Counted from the stretch's first letter, positions 46,498 to 56,287 are shown. The stretch: 64,000 bases of DNA from Acinetobacter bouvetii DSM 14964 = CIP 107468 (GCF_000368865.1 NZ_KB849726.1:515634-579633), one strand, 5' to 3'. Notes: generated by a model not told the origin, from the sequence alone. Numbers and translations: made by a program.

Positions 46498-46556
46498 AGA
46501 ATAGCGCCATTCTTTATGCATAAAAAATAATAAAAAATGAATTTTATATGAATAAA
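46498..46556 (-). promoter_or_regulatory. Shared AT-rich upstream block, copy 1
   Basis: A 59-bp block that aligns without gaps to 47697-47755 (48 of 59 positions by my count). Both include ATAAAAAATAATAA and ATATGAATAAA and both lie 39-50 bases before an sbp start. It is probably the promoter with regulator binding sites; CysB is the natural candidate. Confidence 0.5.
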
Positions 46557-46585
46557 TAAGATAAGTTGATTCCGATATGCACTGC

Positions 46586-46617
46586 ATATATCGGCTATAG
46601 CGTAATAGCCGATATAT
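46586..46617. terminator. Perfect 13-bp stem-loop between the two sbp genes
   Basis: ATATATCGGCTAT and ATAGCCGATATAT are exact reverse complements around AGCGTA. On the minus strand it starts 28 bases past the second sbp stop and lacks a U-tract. It may stabilise the sbp mRNA or act as a weak terminator. Confidence 0.55.
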
Positions 46618-46644
46618 CAATTCAGTTTTATGCTATAGACAGGC

Positions 46645-47646
46645 TTATTTCACACTGTTGGCTTTGACGATTTGGTCGAATACGCCATTATTGTCAAAGT
46701 GCTTGCTTTGTACTTTTGTCCAGCCGCCGAACTCTTTATCAATGGTGATCAATTTCAGCGGCTTGAATACGGATTTGTACTTGGCGGCGACGGCGGCATT
46801 GCGCGGACGGTAGAAGTTGTTGGCCGCTACAGTTTGGCCTGCTGGAGAATATAAATAATTCAAATAGGCTTTGGCGATGTTCTCATTGCCGTTCTTTTTG
46901 GCATTTTTTTCGACAACTGCGACTGGCGGCTCGGCCAAAATAGACAATGACGGGGTGATGATTTCAAACTTGCCCGGCTGTTCGCGCACGGCCAAGAAGG
47001 CTTCATTTTCCCAAGCCAGCAAGACGTCGCCTATGCCGCGTTCAGCAAAAGTGGTTGTTGCGCCGCGCGCGCCGGAGTCCAGCACTTTGGTTTGTTTGTA
47101 AATTTGACGGACAAAATCTTGCGCTTTGGCATCGTTGCCGCCGGCTTGATGCTTGGCCCAAGCCCATGCAGCTAAGTAGTTCCAGCGTGCGCCGCCCGAC
47201 GTTTTCGGGTTCGGAGTGATAATTTCTACTCCTGGTTTGACTAAGTCCCCCCAGTCTTTAATGCCTTTTAGATTGCCTTTGCGCACCAAGAACACAATGG
47301 TCGATGTGTACGGTGTAGAGTTTTGCGGGAATTTCTTTTGCCAGTCTTTAGGCAGCAGGCCTCTTTCCGCAATTTCATCAATATCTGCCGCCAAGGCTAA
47401 AGTCACCACATCGGCATCAAGGCCGTCAATGACAGAGCGGGCTTGCTTGCCGGAGCCGCCGTGTGACTGTTTAAAATTGATGTCTTGTCCTGTACTTTTT
47501 TTCCAGTATGCGCTGAATTCTTTATTGAAGTTGTCATACAATTCGCGTGTTGGATCGTATGAAACGTTTAAGAAGTCTTTTGCCAGTGCGCTGAATGATG
47601 TCGCTGAAATTAGCGCGGCCAGTACCCCGATTTTTAATGAACGCAT
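46645..47646 (-). CDS. sbp: Sulfate-binding periplasmic protein, copy 2
   Basis: A paralogue of copy 1, 333 aa, with signal peptide ([18 protein letters not shown]) and the same family blocks: [44 protein letters not shown] and [19 protein letters not shown]. It differs mostly at the N-terminus and in the last third ([28 protein letters not shown]). Tandem duplication is clear. The upstream gap has its own copy of the AT-rich block, so both genes may be regulated alike. It is divergent from pabC. Confidence 0.92.
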   Translation of the reverse strand: MRSLKIGVLAALISATSFSALAKDFLNVSYDPTRELYDNFNKEFSAYWKKSTGQDINFKQSHGGSGKQARSVIDGLDADVVTLALAADIDEIAERGLLPKDWQKKFPQNSTPYTSTIVFLVRKGNLKGIKDWGDLVKPGVEIITPNPKTSGGARWNYLAAWAWAKHQAGGNDAKAQDFVRQIYKQTKVLDSGARGATTTFAERGIGDVLLAWENEAFLAVREQPGKFEIITPSLSILAEPPVAVVEKNAKKNGNENIAKAYLNYLYSPAGQTVAANNFYRPRNAAVAAKYKSVFKPLKLITIDKEFGGWTKVQSKHFDNNGVFDQIVKANSVK

Positions 47647-47696
47647 TTTTGATATCCTTTACTTTAATTTATGCATGATGTCTGCTCACTAAGCGA

Positions 47697-47755
47697 AGAA
47701 TAGCGGGAAGTGTTTTGTATAAAAAATAATAAGAAACGAATTTGATATGAATAAA
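47697..47755 (-). promoter_or_regulatory. Shared AT-rich upstream block, copy 2
   Basis: The counterpart of the block at 46498-46556, in the same orientation and length. It lies 50 bases before the start of the second sbp gene and about 60 bases from pabC, so it may affect both. Confidence 0.5.
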
Positions 47756-47815
47756 AAAGCTATTCATTTTTGTGCGGTATTCTTAAACTAAACCATCATT
47801 TTCGGGATGCTTGTT

Positions 47816-48628
47816 ATGCCATATTTTAAAAATGCGCAGGAAATCAATGAAGTCTCACTATCGGACCGCGCATTTCATTACGGCGACGGGTGTTTCACCA
47901 CAGCGCGCCTGCGCAATGGCTTAATCGAGCTGCATGAACTGCATATGGCGCGTTTGCAAAATGCCAATGAACGGCTGTATTTGCAGGCAGATTTGACGTT
48001 GATTGAGCAAACGCTGAATATCATGCGCCAGTTTGATCCAGCTGCATCAGGCACTTTAAAAATTATTTTAAGCCGCGGAGAGGGTCAGCGCGGCTACAGC
48101 TTGCCGGACCATCCTGCCGATGTTTGGGTTTTCTATTACCCTCAAGATGTTGCAGATTTTCAATATCAGACCATTTCGAGCGGCATATTGGATCAGGCCA
48201 TTGGCCTGACGATGCCGAATTTGACCGGCTTGAAATCCTTAAACCGTCTAGAGCAGGTGATGCTGAAGCATGAGGCCGATCAGAAGGGGTGGGCGGAAGC
48301 GCTGGTAATGGATGTGCAAGGCCTAATTGTTGAAGGTGTGAGCAGTAATTGCTTTATTCGAATAAACGATACATGGATTACGCCTGAACTTCGCTATAAT
48401 GGTGTGCATGGCGTTATGCGCGCTGAAATTTTATCGCGCATGCAGGAGCATGGTATTCCCTGTGTACAGCGCAAGATTGATCTGGATGAACTGCCAGATT
48501 TCCAAAATGTATTTTTTTGCAATGCATTGAATCCTATGAAAATAGCATTCAGCTTAAATGGTGCGGCGCTGAATATTCAGGCCTGCATAGAACTGTTCCA
48601 TACCCTAAAACTTAATCAAATCCGCTAA
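47816..48628 (+). CDS. pabC: Aminodeoxychorismate lyase PabC
   Basis: A PLP enzyme that releases pyruvate from 4-amino-4-deoxychorismate to give p-aminobenzoate for folate synthesis. The 270-aa protein has SDRAFHYGDGCFTTARL at the start, the PLP lysine in NLTGLKSLNRLEQVM, EGVSSNCFI, and a C-terminal FFCNALNPM. It belongs to class IV aminotransferase fold proteins. An ATG at 47807 is possible, but ATG 47816 has CGGGA nine bases before it. mltG and tmk follow with 4- and 9-bp spacings, the standard pabC-mltG-tmk cluster. Confidence 0.9.
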   Translation: MPYFKNAQEINEVSLSDRAFHYGDGCFTTARLRNGLIELHELHMARLQNANERLYLQADLTLIEQTLNIMRQFDPAASGTLKIILSRGEGQRGYSLPDHPADVWVFYYPQDVADFQYQTISSGILDQAIGLTMPNLTGLKSLNRLEQVMLKHEADQKGWAEALVMDVQGLIVEGVSSNCFIRINDTWITPELRYNGVHGVMRAEILSRMQEHGIPCVQRKIDLDELPDFQNVFFCNALNPMKIAFSLNGAALNIQACIELFHTLKLNQIR

Positions 48629-48632
48629 AATT

Positions 48633-49682
48633 ATGTCCTCAGTTAAGCCCAAATCCAAAAAGAAAAAACTGCAGCCGCGGAGGCCGCCAAAAGCTATGTG
48701 GCTGACGGTGCTGTCCTTTGCCATCATTCTCTGCTTTGTTTTATGGTCCAGCTTATTTAAAGAGTATCCCATTGAAGGCAAAAAGCAGATGCTGGCGATT
48801 GGTGCAGGCGATACCTATTCGGGCTTTATTGAGCGTTTAGCCAAAGAAGATAAAGTCAGTTTTCCTATTGTGCTGAAGCTGTATCAGAAATTTATGATTC
48901 ACGATACCTTAAAAGCGGGCGTGTATGAAGTGCGTGAAGGCATGAGCATACGTGAAGTCCTGGTGATGATTTCCAATGTTGAAAATGCGCAGATGAACCG
49001 GATTCTAGTCATTGAAGGCACGACATTTAAACAGCTGGTGAATGCGCTGCAGAAAGACCCGCTGGTGACGCATGACATCAGCAACCTGCCCTATGATCAG
49101 ATTTTAAAGGCTTTGGACATTCCATATTCACATCCTGAAGGGTTATTTGCGCCGGATACTTATTTTGTTGCAAAGGGCGAGTCGGATAAGAAAATTTTAA
49201 AAGATTTATATACGCGTCAAATGAAAACCCTGGATCAGGCTTGGGAAAACCGCGCAGCTGGCTTGCCGTATAAAGACAAGTATGAAGCACTGATTATGGC
49301 GTCGATTGTCGAAAAAGAGACCAGTTTAGACAGTGAACTGGAGCAGGTGTCAGGTGTCTTTGTCCGCCGTTTGCAGCAAGGCATGCGCTTGCAGACCGAC
49401 CCCACGGTGATTTACGGCATGGGCGATAGCTATACAGGCAATATTACCCGTCAGGATTTACGCACGCCAACGCCGTATAATACCTATACCATCAATGCCC
49501 TGCCGCCAACACCAATTGCCTTGCCAGGCAAGAAAGCGATTGAAGCGGCGATGCATCCGGACAGTTCAGATAATCTTTACTTTGTTGCAACAGGCAATGG
49601 CGGCCATAAATTCACTGCAACGCTGCAGGATCACAACCGCGCTGTGCAAGAGTATCTTGCCGTTATACGTTCAAAAAATTAA
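48633..49682 (+). CDS. mltG: Endolytic transglycosylase MltG
   Basis: An inner-membrane lytic transglycosylase that cuts nascent peptidoglycan strands. The 349-aa protein has one membrane span (AMWLTVLSFAIILCFVLW, about 22-40), a LysM-like part, and the YceG catalytic region: EALIMASIVEKETSLDSE (the catalytic Glu), RLQQGMRLQTDPTVIYG and TPYNTYTINALPPTPIALPG. All are intact. It starts 4 bp after pabC and precedes tmk. Confidence 0.95.
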   Translation: MSSVKPKSKKKKLQPRRPPKAMWLTVLSFAIILCFVLWSSLFKEYPIEGKKQMLAIGAGDTYSGFIERLAKEDKVSFPIVLKLYQKFMIHDTLKAGVYEVREGMSIREVLVMISNVENAQMNRILVIEGTTFKQLVNALQKDPLVTHDISNLPYDQILKALDIPYSHPEGLFAPDTYFVAKGESDKKILKDLYTRQMKTLDQAWENRAAGLPYKDKYEALIMASIVEKETSLDSELEQVSGVFVRRLQQGMRLQTDPTVIYGMGDSYTGNITRQDLRTPTPYNTYTINALPPTPIALPGKKAIEAAMHPDSSDNLYFVATGNGGHKFTATLQDHNRAVQEYLAVIRSKN

Positions 49683-49691
49683 GGAGTGAGC

Positions 49692-50288
49692 ATGTTTATC
49701 AGTTTTGAAGGCACCGAAGGGGTTGGCAAAACCACGCTCATCCGTAAAATTTATGATCATTTTCTCAGTCAAGGCAAAGAAGTGGTGCTGACCCGTGAAC
49801 CGGGCGGCACGCCGATGGCGGAACAAATCCGTTCCCTGCTGCTGTCTGTGAATCATGAAGAGCAGATGAGTCATGATACTGAGCTGCTGCTGATGTATGC
49901 CGCCCGCGCGCAGCATTTGCAACAAGTGATTCTGCCTGCGCTGCAGGCGGACAAAATTGTACTCTGTGACCGTTTTACGGATGCCAGCTTTGCTTATCAA
50001 TGCGCAGGGCGCGGCCTGAGCGAGGCGAAGCTGCAAGTGCTGAATGACAGCTTTGTCAGCCGGATGCCTGATTGCACGTTTTGGCTGGATGCGCCAATTG
50101 AGCTGGGCATGGACCGTGCCCGCGCACGCGGCGCACTAGACCGTTTTGAGCAAGAGAAAGTGGCCTTCTTTGAAAAAGTAAGAGCGGGATATGAGACTTT
50201 ATCCCAACGTCAGCCGGAACGGATCAAGCGCCTTGATGCATCGCAGCTGCCGGATCAGGTTTTTGCTCAAGCGCTGTCCTATCTTTAG
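49692..50288 (+). CDS. tmk: Thymidylate kinase
   Basis: Tmk phosphorylates dTMP to dTDP. The 198-aa protein has the P-loop FEGTEGVGKTTLIRKI (near residue 5), the DRX motif CDRFTDASFAYQ and the lid RARGALDRFEQE. A GTG at 49686 is also in frame, but AAGGAG occupies 49681-49686 and fits ATG 49692 at a 5-base spacing. It is the last gene of the pabC-mltG-tmk run; no clear terminator follows. Confidence 0.95.
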   Translation: MFISFEGTEGVGKTTLIRKIYDHFLSQGKEVVLTREPGGTPMAEQIRSLLLSVNHEEQMSHDTELLLMYAARAQHLQQVILPALQADKIVLCDRFTDASFAYQCAGRGLSEAKLQVLNDSFVSRMPDCTFWLDAPIELGMDRARARGALDRFEQEKVAFFEKVRAGYETLSQRQPERIKRLDASQLPDQVFAQALSYL

Positions 50289-50409
50289 TTTTTATTGACG
50301 ATGCTTTTAATTGCATAAAAGTCAAAAAAAGTCATAGCTTTAAACTTCAAGTTGATTTAAAAATCATGCATAGCGAAAGTTATGGATGATTTTTTTATGG
50401 ATGATTTTG

Positions 50410-50874
50410 ATGCGAAGTACAAAACAAGAAATTATTGATTTTTTAAAGCGCGAATTTGCAGCCAGTTTAGTAAATTGTGACATAGAAGAGGTCGGGGAAA
50501 AAAGCGCTTCACTGGTCTGGCGTGTAGGTGAAAAAGACTTGCGGCCCGGCAACACAATTTCAGGTCCAACCATGATGACCTTGGCCGACTTTGCCATGTA
50601 TGTCGCCATCTTAGGGGAAATAGGGATTGTCGGTTTAGCAGTGACCACCAATATGAATATTAACTTCTTGCGCAAGCCGTCTGCAGGTCAAAATTTACGG
50701 GGCATCTGCAAACTGATGAAAGTAGGAAAGGCGCTGATTGTGGCCGAAGTTTGGGTTTATTCGATTGATCAAATGAATGACCCGGTAGCGCATGTGACAG
50801 GGACTTATTCTGTTCCGCCAATGAAGATCATAAATCAAGAAGTTTTATTGAACAGTACGGCGAATGTGGAATGA
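50410..50874 (+). CDS. PaaI-family hotdog thioesterase
   Basis: A 154-aa hotdog-fold thioesterase, acting on acyl-CoA substrates that I cannot name. It contains RPGNTISGPTMMTLADFAMYVAIL, where the family normally has HGG-x-x-x-x-L-A-D, and NINFLRKPSAGQNLRGICKLMKVGKALIVAEVWVY. ATG 50410 has GGATG eight bases upstream; two further ATGs lie just before it. There is a short direct repeat (ATGGATGATTTT) in the leader. It is a single gene. Confidence 0.75.
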   Translation: MRSTKQEIIDFLKREFAASLVNCDIEEVGEKSASLVWRVGEKDLRPGNTISGPTMMTLADFAMYVAILGEIGIVGLAVTTNMNINFLRKPSAGQNLRGICKLMKVGKALIVAEVWVYSIDQMNDPVAHVTGTYSVPPMKIINQEVLLNSTANVE

Positions 50875-51046
50875 GCTGATCCTTGAACGGTGCTGCATTT
50901 CATCTGATTTAAATGTGTACTGTTTCTGGGTTTGAGGAAAGGATTGATAGGCGATTTGCACGAAAACGGTTCTTGTCGCAAATTGCTGATTCAGCTGAGT
51001 AAGTAAAAAAATATAATAAAGCTAAGATGCAGAGGGGGGATACTAC

Positions 51047-52015
51047 ATGGATGCAATTGATCACGAAGTTATCCGTTTATTTAAAGCGCATGTACATCCG
51101 TTGTCGAATAAGCTCTGTGAGATGCTGAATGAGCATTATTCACATCAAAGCGAACGCCGCGGCTGCGGCTATACACAGGCTACCCGCGTACTTGCGGAGT
51201 ATGTCAATACGCCGCGCCGAGCGGCGGATTTTTCTGATCTTAAGCTGTTTGACACATCAGGCGCTAAAAAAATTAGAAAAATTATAGATATAGGCAGTAT
51301 TTATGGGCTAGAGCTGAATGATTGGCATAATTTGGATCAGCAGGCGGGAGTGCAGCAGTTTTTCGCCTCTTGTACAGAATCAGATTATAAGCAAACCCTT
51401 GCATCTGAATGCGCGCGCTTAACGTCACTGCGTCACTTAGGCAGTGAAGCCGTATTAGAAGAAAGCAAACTGATTTGTCATTTGCTGGAAGATGTTTTGC
51501 TGCCAAAGACCGCACAGCAAACAGGCTTTGTCGAACTGCGCAATTTGACAGAAAAGCCGAAAGTCGGTTCTTGCCCCATGGCGGAAGATTTCTTTTTGAA
51601 AATCGCGCACCGTTATCTGCTGCGTCAAGGCGAAATCAATATATTTGTCGATGATGATCATCAGCCGCTGCTGATGGAAAAAATGAATATGGGAGATAAC
51701 CATTCCTGTATAAGCCTGCAGCCCCTCATTATGAATGGCATTCGCTTGCCTGCAGGATCCTTATTTTCTGCAGAGTATGACATTGGCCGCATCGAGCAGA
51801 AACGCCCGAACAAAGAGTTTAAAGGGCAGATCATGCATCATTCCGCCATTAACGGTTTTTGGTTTCTGCGTTTAACAACACTGGCTGTTTCACCTGAAAA
51901 CCGCAAGCGCGCATTCAGCACGCACTTTGAACAGCAAGTCAGCAACGGCCTGTACAGTCCTGGAACAACAGAATTGCAGCAGTTAGTGAATGTAGCGCTT
52001 TCCCAGTTAGGTTAA
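51047..52015 (+). CDS. 322-aa cytoplasmic protein of unknown function
   Basis: A soluble 322-aa protein with a strong ribosome-binding site (AGAGGGGGG before the ATG). It has no signal peptide or membrane span. Cys-rich positions are near residues 24, 40, 109 and 122, and a segment with GSCPMAEDFFLKIAHRYLLRQGEI, HDDHQ-like residues (FVDDDHQPLL) and an N-terminal helical part. I do not recognise the family. The next gene, an HDAC-like hydrolase, begins 5 bp after its stop, so they are co-transcribed. The role is unknown. Confidence 0.65.
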   Translation: MDAIDHEVIRLFKAHVHPLSNKLCEMLNEHYSHQSERRGCGYTQATRVLAEYVNTPRRAADFSDLKLFDTSGAKKIRKIIDIGSIYGLELNDWHNLDQQAGVQQFFASCTESDYKQTLASECARLTSLRHLGSEAVLEESKLICHLLEDVLLPKTAQQTGFVELRNLTEKPKVGSCPMAEDFFLKIAHRYLLRQGEINIFVDDDHQPLLMEKMNMGDNHSCISLQPLIMNGIRLPAGSLFSAEYDIGRIEQKRPNKEFKGQIMHHSAINGFWFLRLTTLAVSPENRKRAFSTHFEQQVSNGLYSPGTTELQQLVNVALSQLG

Positions 52016-52020
52016 TCAGA

Positions 52021-52905
52021 ATGCTCGATGTCTGTTATTCACCGCATTATTTTGCGCATACGCATACCAACAGTATGGAAAAATTGAAGCTTGTTGCCGA
52101 CGCTTTGCATATTTGGGGCAATATTCAATTTCATGAGCCTGAAATTTTGGATATTGAGATTTTGAAGCAGCTGCATGAGCCTTCATATGTTGATGCTTTT
52201 TATACAGGATTGCCTGAAAAAAAAGCGACTTTTTCAGGCTTTAAACAGTGGAATCAGCAGTTGCGTGATGCAGTGCTGAGAATTAATGCAGGCCAGCTTC
52301 TGGCGGCCAAGCTGGCATGGCAAAAGGGTATTGCAGCCAACATTGCACAAGGCTTTCATCATGCGCAATATGAATATGGCGGCGGCTATTGCACTTTTAA
52401 TGGTTTGGCGCTGATCGCGCAGCAGTTTCCCGAGAAGAAAATTTTTGTACTGGATTGCGATCAGCATGGCGGTGACGGCACGGCAGAATTCAGCCTGCGT
52501 TTAGAAAATCTATTCAATTTCAGCATTTATGGTTTAGCCCATGGCTGTCCAGTCTATCCGCGCTCATTTACACGGCACATTCATAAAGATCATGGCTGCT
52601 TTTCGCAATATACCTTGGCTGTTCATGAAGGCTTTCAGCAGGCGCAGGCTTGGGGGGCAGATTTAATTATTTATCAGGCGGGGATGGATTGCCATCAGGC
52701 TGATCAGTTCGGTTCGTCCTGGTTTACCGCAGAGCTGATTCAAAAGCGCGAAGAAACCGTGTTTAAATTGGCGAAAAGAAGCGGAATTCCAATCATGTTT
52801 GTACTTGCTGGCGGTTATCAAAAACTAGAAAATTTAGTTCCGCTGCATCTATATACGTTTAAGGCAGCCATTGATGCTTATGCAGCACGGAAATCCTCCG
52901 CTTAA
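52021..52905 (+). CDS. Histone-deacetylase-family hydrolase
   Basis: A zinc hydrolase of the HDAC/acetoin-utilisation family, expected to remove acetyl groups from small molecules or proteins. The 294-aa protein has the His-His dyad in GFHHAQYEYGGGYCTFNGLAL, the zinc ligands in VLDCDQHGGDGTAEFSL (Asp and His), the second Asp in YQAGMDCHQADQFG, and the catalytic Tyr in VLAGGYQKLENL. These are the expected active-site elements. It is coupled to the unknown 322-aa protein (5-bp gap). Substrate unknown. Confidence 0.85.
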   Translation: MLDVCYSPHYFAHTHTNSMEKLKLVADALHIWGNIQFHEPEILDIEILKQLHEPSYVDAFYTGLPEKKATFSGFKQWNQQLRDAVLRINAGQLLAAKLAWQKGIAANIAQGFHHAQYEYGGGYCTFNGLALIAQQFPEKKIFVLDCDQHGGDGTAEFSLRLENLFNFSIYGLAHGCPVYPRSFTRHIHKDHGCFSQYTLAVHEGFQQAQAWGADLIIYQAGMDCHQADQFGSSWFTAELIQKREETVFKLAKRSGIPIMFVLAGGYQKLENLVPLHLYTFKAAIDAYAARKSSA

Positions 52906-52913
52906 AAGCGAAA

Positions 52914-52938
52914 CAGCCGAATGAAGGGCATTCGGCTG
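52914..52938. terminator. Stem-loop between the HDAC-like gene and nadB
   Basis: CAGCCGAATG pairs exactly with CATTCGGCTG around AAGGG. It lies in the convergent gap; on the minus strand, it is followed by TTTCGCTTTT, so it probably terminates nadB. Confidence 0.65.
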
Positions 52939-52968
52939 CTGAATATAAAAAGCAATGATGCTGCTGGA

Positions 52969-54618
52969 TTATGCGGACAGATCTTCTGAATTCACCAGCG
53001 GGCGCTGCACTTGAAAATCTGGAGGGGTCAGCACGGTTTTACGCAGCTCTGGCCCCAGTTCAGGATAGTCCAAAGTGTAATGCAGGCCGCGTGATTCTTT
53101 ACGCTCCATTGCACAGCGCACAATCATTTCAGAGACCAGCACCAAGTTGCGCAGTTCAATTAAGTTTTTGCTGACTTGATAATCTTGATAGTACTCAGTA
53201 ATTTCGCGTTTCAGCATCTCAATGCGGTGCAGGGCGCGCTGCAGGCGTTTCGTAGTGCGCACAATGCCGACATAGTTCCACATCGTTTGGCGCAGTTCAT
53301 CCCAGTTTTGCAGAATGACGACATCTTCATCAGGATTCATTACCTGCGAATCATCCCAAGCCGGCACTTGCGGTGAGGAGTACTTGTTTTGCAAGCCTGC
53401 TTTAATGTGATCAGCCGCTGCCATGCCATAAACAAAACATTCTAAAAGTGAGTTGCTGGCCATGCGGTTGGCGCCGTGCAGCCCTGTATAAGAGGTTTCG
53501 CCTATGGCATATAAACCGGCAATATCCGTTTGGCTGTATTCATCCACCACCACGCCGCCGCAGGTGTAATGCGCAGCCGGCACAACAGGAATCATTTCTT
53601 TAGTAATGTCGATGCCCAGTTCCAGCAGGCGTTCATACAGTGTTGGGAAGTGCTCTCTGACAAAGCTTTCAGGCTTGTGCGTAATGTCCAGCCAGACATG
53701 GCGGATACCTAAGCGCTTGATTTCATAGTCGATTGCGCGCGCAACAATATCGCGCGGCGCAAGTTCAGCGCGCTCATCAAAACGCAGCATAAAGCGTTCG
53801 CCGTCTGGCAGGCGCAAATAAGCGCCTTCACCGCGCATGGCTTCGGTAATTAAAAACGAGCGCGCTTGCGGATGATACAGGCAGGTTGGGTGGAATTGGT
53901 TGAATTCCATATTCGCCACACGGCAGCCGGCGCGGTAAGCCATGGCAATGCCGTCACCTGTGGCAATGTCCGGATTAGAGGTATAAAGGTAGGCTTTCAT
54001 TGCGCCGCCGCAGGCCAATGCAGTAAATGGCGCGAGGAAGGTATGCACTTTTTCGTTTTTTTCATCCAGCGCATAGAGGCCTAAGGCGCGGTTTTCACCG
54101 CCAAGATTGAGCTTTTGCGAAGTAATCAGATCAATGGCAATATAATTTTCAAAAATGCTGATGTTGGATTTTTCTTGGGCGCGCTGTACCAGCGTTGTGG
54201 AAATTGCGCGTCCAGTCGCATCGGCAGCATGAATAATGCGGCGCTGAGAATGTCCGCCTTCACGCGTGAGATGAAGCTGTTCCTGTTCATCCAGAGTGAA
54301 TTGCACGCCATGTTCCAGCAGGAAGTCGACAGAAGGTTTGCCGCCTTCAACCGTTTGCTTAACGGCATCCAGTTCACACAGGTGTGCGCCGGCAATCATG
54401 GTGTCATCAATATGCTGCTGAAGCGAATCAGTTTTATCTAAAACCGCAGCTACACCGCCTTGCGCAAAATATGTGCTTGCATCCGTGAGCGTTGATTTGG
54501 CTAAAACAGCAATGTTGAAATGATCGGGCAGTGATAAGGCTAAACTGAGTCCCGCACCGCCGCTTCCCACAATGATCACATCAAAATGACGTGTTGTTTC
54601 TAAATTAGGCATATCCAT
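52969..54618 (-). CDS. nadB: L-aspartate oxidase NadB
   Basis: NadB is an FAD enzyme that oxidises aspartate to iminoaspartate for NAD synthesis. The 549-aa protein has the Rossmann FAD motif [17 protein letters not shown] near residue 15, the segment [23 protein letters not shown], a catalytic-region [12 protein letters not shown], and the C-terminal helical domain. It belongs to the succinate dehydrogenase/fumarate reductase flavoprotein family, but the size and motifs fit NadB. ATG 54618 or the ATG six bases later are both possible starts. It is monocistronic with the stem-loop as terminator. Confidence 0.94.
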   Translation of the reverse strand: MDMPNLETTRHFDVIIVGSGGAGLSLALSLPDHFNIAVLAKSTLTDASTYFAQGGVAAVLDKTDSLQQHIDDTMIAGAHLCELDAVKQTVEGGKPSVDFLLEHGVQFTLDEQEQLHLTREGGHSQRRIIHAADATGRAISTTLVQRAQEKSNISIFENYIAIDLITSQKLNLGGENRALGLYALDEKNEKVHTFLAPFTALACGGAMKAYLYTSNPDIATGDGIAMAYRAGCRVANMEFNQFHPTCLYHPQARSFLITEAMRGEGAYLRLPDGERFMLRFDERAELAPRDIVARAIDYEIKRLGIRHVWLDITHKPESFVREHFPTLYERLLELGIDITKEMIPVVPAAHYTCGGVVVDEYSQTDIAGLYAIGETSYTGLHGANRMASNSLLECFVYGMAAADHIKAGLQNKYSSPQVPAWDDSQVMNPDEDVVILQNWDELRQTMWNYVGIVRTTKRLQRALHRIEMLKREITEYYQDYQVSKNLIELRNLVLVSEMIVRCAMERKESRGLHYTLDYPELGPELRKTVLTPPDFQVQRPLVNSEDLSA

Positions 54619-54838
54619 CAGCTAATTTGAAAAAAAAGTTCGGTAATGACAACGCTTTTTTGAGCAAAAGGCAAGAGCAAAAATGCTCCAGCTTGATGAA
54701 TAAAATTAATAATGCTGTAAATTTTAAGGAATGATTAAGCTGCTGTTTATAAGAATGTATTCAAACATATTGTAACGATTAAGCTTCATGCTTTATGTTA
54801 AAACCAATCATATTTCAAAACATCAATAATTTGAGTGA

Positions 54839-56233
54839 ATGCTTAAGATGAGAAATCAAACGATGCAAAAAGGATTATATGCTGCAGTATTTACTGCCGC
54901 TGCTGTTCAGGCGCATGCTGCAGCGCCGGTGGATTTTTCCAATCTTGTCGAGCAGGTCAGTCCTGCGGTCGTAAGCGTTAATGTGGTGAAAAAGCTGAGC
55001 CAGGAAGAGCTTTTGCAGCAGCAAGTGCCAGAGATTTTAAAACGCTTTTTTGGCAATCAAGTGATTATTCCGCAGCAGCAGGTGCCGCAGGAAAAAACAG
55101 CTTATGGCAGCGCCTTTTTTATCAGTAAAGACGGTTATTTGCTGACAAATCACCATGTGGTCGAAGATGCGACCAAAGTGACGATTGTATTGAATGACCG
55201 CCGTGAAATTGACGCCAAGGTCGTCGGCAGTGATGAACGCACCGATGTCGCTTTATTAAAAGTTACAGGTTCAGGTTTTCCCGAATTGCGCACAGGGAAT
55301 GTTGGCCAGCTGAAAGTGGGGGAGCCTGTATTGGCGATCGGCTCGCCTTTTGGTTTTGATTATTCAGCATCTGCCGGCATTGTCAGCGCAAAAATGCGCA
55401 ATATGATGGGTGAAACTTCAGTGCCGTTTATCCAGACCGATGTGGCACTGAACCCTGGAAACTCGGGCGGGCCATTATTTAATCAGCGCGGTGAAGTGGT
55501 TGGCGTCAATTCACGGATCTTCAGCGGGACTGGCGGCTATATGGGCTTGTCATTCTCCATTCCGATTGATGTTGCGATGGATGTTGCGGATCAGCTGAAA
55601 AAGCATGGCAAAGTGACACGTGCTTATTTGGGGGTGAGTTTGCAGGATATTGACCGCAACTTGGCGGAGTCTTATAAATTGGCAAAGCCGGAAGGTTCTT
55701 TGATTACGCAAGTTGCGCCAAGTTCTCCAGCGGCTAAAGCCGGGTTTAAATCCGGCGATGTTATTTTGAAATTCAATGGCACGCCAATCTCGCGGACCTC
55801 AGAGTTGCTGAACTATTTAAACCGCGCCGTGCCCAATCAGAGTATTCAATTGGAAGTGCTGCGTGATGACAGCCGCCGCAATATTTCTGCAACTTTAGAC
55901 ACCGCGCCGGATGATACTCCAGCAAAAGCGGATGCTGAACAGCAGCAAAGCAAGGGGCCAATTTTAGGGGTCAGCATACGTGACTTGAATGCCGCTGAAC
56001 TTAAACAGCTGGATACTAAAGGCGGCGTGCTGATTCAGGATGTGCGCCGTGGCGGCATTGCTTCTCAAGCGCGCATTCTGCCAGGGGATGTCGTTACTCA
56101 AATCAATAATAAGGCAATCGGCAATACCAAAGATTTTATAGCTGCAGTCTCGGATTTGAAAAAAAATACCGTTGCGCGAGTGACAATTATCCGTGAAGGG
56201 CAGCGCGCAATAGTGGGTATGCGTATCGAATAA
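54839..56233 (+). CDS. DegP/Do-family periplasmic serine protease
   Basis: A periplasmic trypsin-like protease and chaperone of the DegP/DegQ family. The 464-aa protein has a signal peptide (LYAAVFTAAAVQAHA), the catalytic His in LLTNHHVVEDATK, the Asp in DERTDVALLKV and the Ser in ALNPGNSGGPLFNQRGEVVGVNS. Two PDZ domains follow (about 270-365 and 385-464). Starts at 54839, 54848 and 54863 are all in frame; the signal peptide lies after all of them. A strong terminator follows. I do not separate DegP from MucD-like forms. Confidence 0.9.
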   Translation: MLKMRNQTMQKGLYAAVFTAAAVQAHAAAPVDFSNLVEQVSPAVVSVNVVKKLSQEELLQQQVPEILKRFFGNQVIIPQQQVPQEKTAYGSAFFISKDGYLLTNHHVVEDATKVTIVLNDRREIDAKVVGSDERTDVALLKVTGSGFPELRTGNVGQLKVGEPVLAIGSPFGFDYSASAGIVSAKMRNMMGETSVPFIQTDVALNPGNSGGPLFNQRGEVVGVNSRIFSGTGGYMGLSFSIPIDVAMDVADQLKKHGKVTRAYLGVSLQDIDRNLAESYKLAKPEGSLITQVAPSSPAAKAGFKSGDVILKFNGTPISRTSELLNYLNRAVPNQSIQLEVLRDDSRRNISATLDTAPDDTPAKADAEQQQSKGPILGVSIRDLNAAELKQLDTKGGVLIQDVRRGGIASQARILPGDVVTQINNKAIGNTKDFIAAVSDLKKNTVARVTIIREGQRAIVGMRIE

Positions 56234-56256
56234 TCCTGTGTATTCAAGGAAAATAT

Positions 56257-56287
56257 AAAACCGTTCTGCATGAGCGGTTTTTTTATT
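56257..56287 (+). terminator. Terminator after the DegP-type gene
   Basis: AAAACCGTTC pairs with GAGCGGTTTT (one T-G pair) around TGCAT, followed by a T-run. It starts about 24 bases after the stop. Confidence 0.85.
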
